Below, in pieces: positions 6,799 through 7,889 of a stretch of DNA of 7,889 nt. Made by a program: the position numbers and the translations under genes. Position 1 is the stretch's first letter, and each line of letters begins with the position of its first letter. The stretch comes from Mobilitalea sp. (GTDB lineage Bacteria > Bacillota_A > Clostridia > Lachnospirales > Lachnospiraceae): contig JARKQP010000500.1 in NCBI GenBank assembly GCA_029974875.1, positions 1-7,889 of the forward strand, written 5' to 3'. Under the pieces are notes generated by a model. That model had not been told where the DNA came from and did not search any database. It saw nothing but the letters and a program-made list of their open reading frames with translations.

Positions 6799-6926
6799 GG
6801 ACCCGATCCCCCCTTCGTTTATATTTTTACTTCTTTCAACCTATCCTCCATTCTGCAGCACATCTGAAAATTTGGATAGCACAGGTTTGCCCTTACCAGC
6901 CTGCATGTTGGCATAGAAAAATAAGC
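6799..6926. other. Gap between the aminopeptidase and ABC transporter genes
   Basis: No larger gene is seen. On the minus strand CTATCC and GGATAG form a 6-bp stem (6881-6841) enclosing a smaller CAG/CTG hairpin. There is no clear T-tailed terminator after the aminopeptidase stop, although TTATTTTTC follows it directly. TATAAA (6823-6818) is a possible -10 site, but no acceptable -35 lies 16-18 nt upstream. Whether the transporter genes have their own promoter is unresolved. Confidence 0.3.
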
Positions 6927-7889
6927 TTAATGATTGTCAAAGGGTAAATTTAACGCTTCCGTCCCCGGCAGTACAAATCTCGTATCCCTGATAACCGGAA
7001 TCGTAGACCCGTCCTTCCGGTAGACCGTTATTTCCTTAATTTCGTTATATGGCAGGGTGATATCCGTATGGCAATTAAAATACGCCTTGGAAACTTCCGT
7101 TTTGCGGAGAAGAGATATCTCGTTATCACGCGCTACAATTTCCTTTCCGTCCGGATTGAAGATCTTGACATCCTCGCTCATCTTGTAGCAGGTATCACCA
7201 ATCGCAAAGTGGGGTCCTGTCTTTTCTGCAATGAGAATCGGAAGCCTTGCCGCAATATCAAATTTCCTTGCCATCATATAAGCCGTGGTATTCGTACCAA
7301 TGGCGAATTCACCCATGGGCAGGAAATCACGGTTATATAACAGGTTCTCTTTTACAAAGTTTTTATTCTTTATTTCATCAGGATAATTCTTACAGCTGTA
7401 GTCCACCGTAATACCATCCTTAAATTCCAGCTCAAGCTCCAGATACTCCAAATCATTCAAATATATCTTAGGTACATGCAGCCTTCCCTCTGTTCCGGCA
7501 AGCACAGGAGATGTGAATACCTCTCCCACCGGGATATTGACATCTGCAACGCAGTTTTCAAAGCAGGTCTCCTTCGACGGATCCTTCAAAGCATAGAGCT
7601 TCACCTTCAGATCCGTATGGTTATCCCCTGTCCCCAGGATCCTCACATAATCCCCCTGGTCCAGCGCATCAATAATACACTGCTGGATCCTGCCATACTC
7701 CTCATTATCCAGGGTGTTCACCTTTACCGTCTCAGCAAAGATTTCCTCATAATCCTTGCCGATCTCAGGCACAGGATAGGAGATAATCGTAAAGGAAACC
7801 TCCTCCATCCTCAGATATTCCTGCATCAGCATATTCTCTTCATTGGTGCATTCTACCGTCAGCTTCTGCTGGCGCTTATTCAGCTTTAC
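6927..7889 (-). CDS. M29-like metal-dependent aminopeptidase (5' end outside window)
   Basis: The frame is open from the right edge (VKLNKRQQKLTVECTNEENM) to a TAA at 6929-6927. The visible 320 residues are the C-terminal part, and the N-terminal part is missing. It resembles the long M29-related aminopeptidases of Lachnospiraceae, which remove N-terminal residues from peptides in the cytosol. Visible metal-ligand candidates, numbered from the window edge, are Glu123 in IPVGEVFTSPV, Glu194 in LPMGEFAIGTN, His227 in TGPHFAIGDTCY, and His274 and Asp276 in NCHTDITLPYNEI. This is the Glu, Glu, His, His, Asp order of the M29 two-metal site. The ATG at 7832 is only an internal Met, because upstream codons continue in frame with family-like sequence. 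Substrate specificity cannot be judged. The frame is intact and no signal peptide is visible. Confidence 0.85.
   Translation of the reverse strand, partial: VKLNKRQQKLTVECTNEENMLMQEYLRMEEVSFTIISYPVPEIGKDYEEIFAETVKVNTLDNEEYGRIQQCIIDALDQGDYVRILGTGDNHTDLKVKLYALKDPSKETCFENCVADVNIPVGEVFTSPVLAGTEGRLHVPKIYLNDLEYLELELEFKDGITVDYSCKNYPDEIKNKNFVKENLLYNRDFLPMGEFAIGTNTTAYMMARKFDIAARLPILIAEKTGPHFAIGDTCYKMSEDVKIFNPDGKEIVARDNEISLLRKTEVSKAYFNCHTDITLPYNEIKEITVYRKDGSTIPVIRDTRFVLPGTEALNLPFDNH

Noticed and set aside
6881..6899. GGTAAGGGCAAACC on the minus strand, resembling the AGGGCAAACC core of c-di-GMP-I riboswitches
   Set aside because: The second conserved half (GGACGCAAAGCC and the receptor helix) is absent downstream, so the match is probably chance.

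Overview
The window looks like chromosomal DNA of a low-to-mid GC Gram-positive anaerobe in the Clostridia, most likely Lachnospiraceae. This rests on the purine enzymes, on the clostridial-style PurN core (HPALIPAF followed by [12 protein letters not shown]), on the M29-like aminopeptidase, on the secreted SH3 protein with a Thr-Pro-Lys linker, and on the strong GGAGG ribosome binding sites. It is a judgement from recognising families, not a database result. All seven substantial genes are on the minus strand, so the window is best read from right to left.

Layout in transcription order: (1) 7889-6927, the C-terminal part of a metal-dependent M29-type aminopeptidase whose start lies beyond the window. 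(2) 6926-6752, a structured gap with a possible 15-residue leader ORF. (3) 6751-6017 and 5951-4368, an ABC transporter of two genes, ATPase then a large polytopic permease, separated by 65 nt holding a small hairpin. (4) 4367-4027, a gap with a candidate promoter and a leader of about 220 nt that contains a 16-bp inverted repeat and further hairpins. (5) purM, purN and purD (4026-958), steps 5, 3 and 2 of de novo purine synthesis. purM and purN overlap by 7 nt, and purN and purD are separated by a gap filled largely by a tandem repeat of about 30 bp. The cluster ends at a strong intrinsic terminator (864-829). (6) 615-1, the N-terminal part of a secreted SH3-domain protein that runs off the left edge.

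The three purine enzymes act close together: PurD makes GAR from phosphoribosylamine, PurN formylates GAR, and PurM closes the imidazole ring on FGAM to give AIR. purF, purL, purC, purE and purH are not in the window, so this is a partial pur cluster with its own leader. The ABC transporter and the aminopeptidase have no evident metabolic link to it.

I see no CRISPR array, tRNA, rRNA, transposase, phage gene, or defence or toxin system. The non-routine signals are in the gaps: the purM leader, the tandem repeat that seems to derive from the 3' end of purN, and the leader ORF with alternative hairpins at the ATPase start. None amounts to a demonstrated new system.
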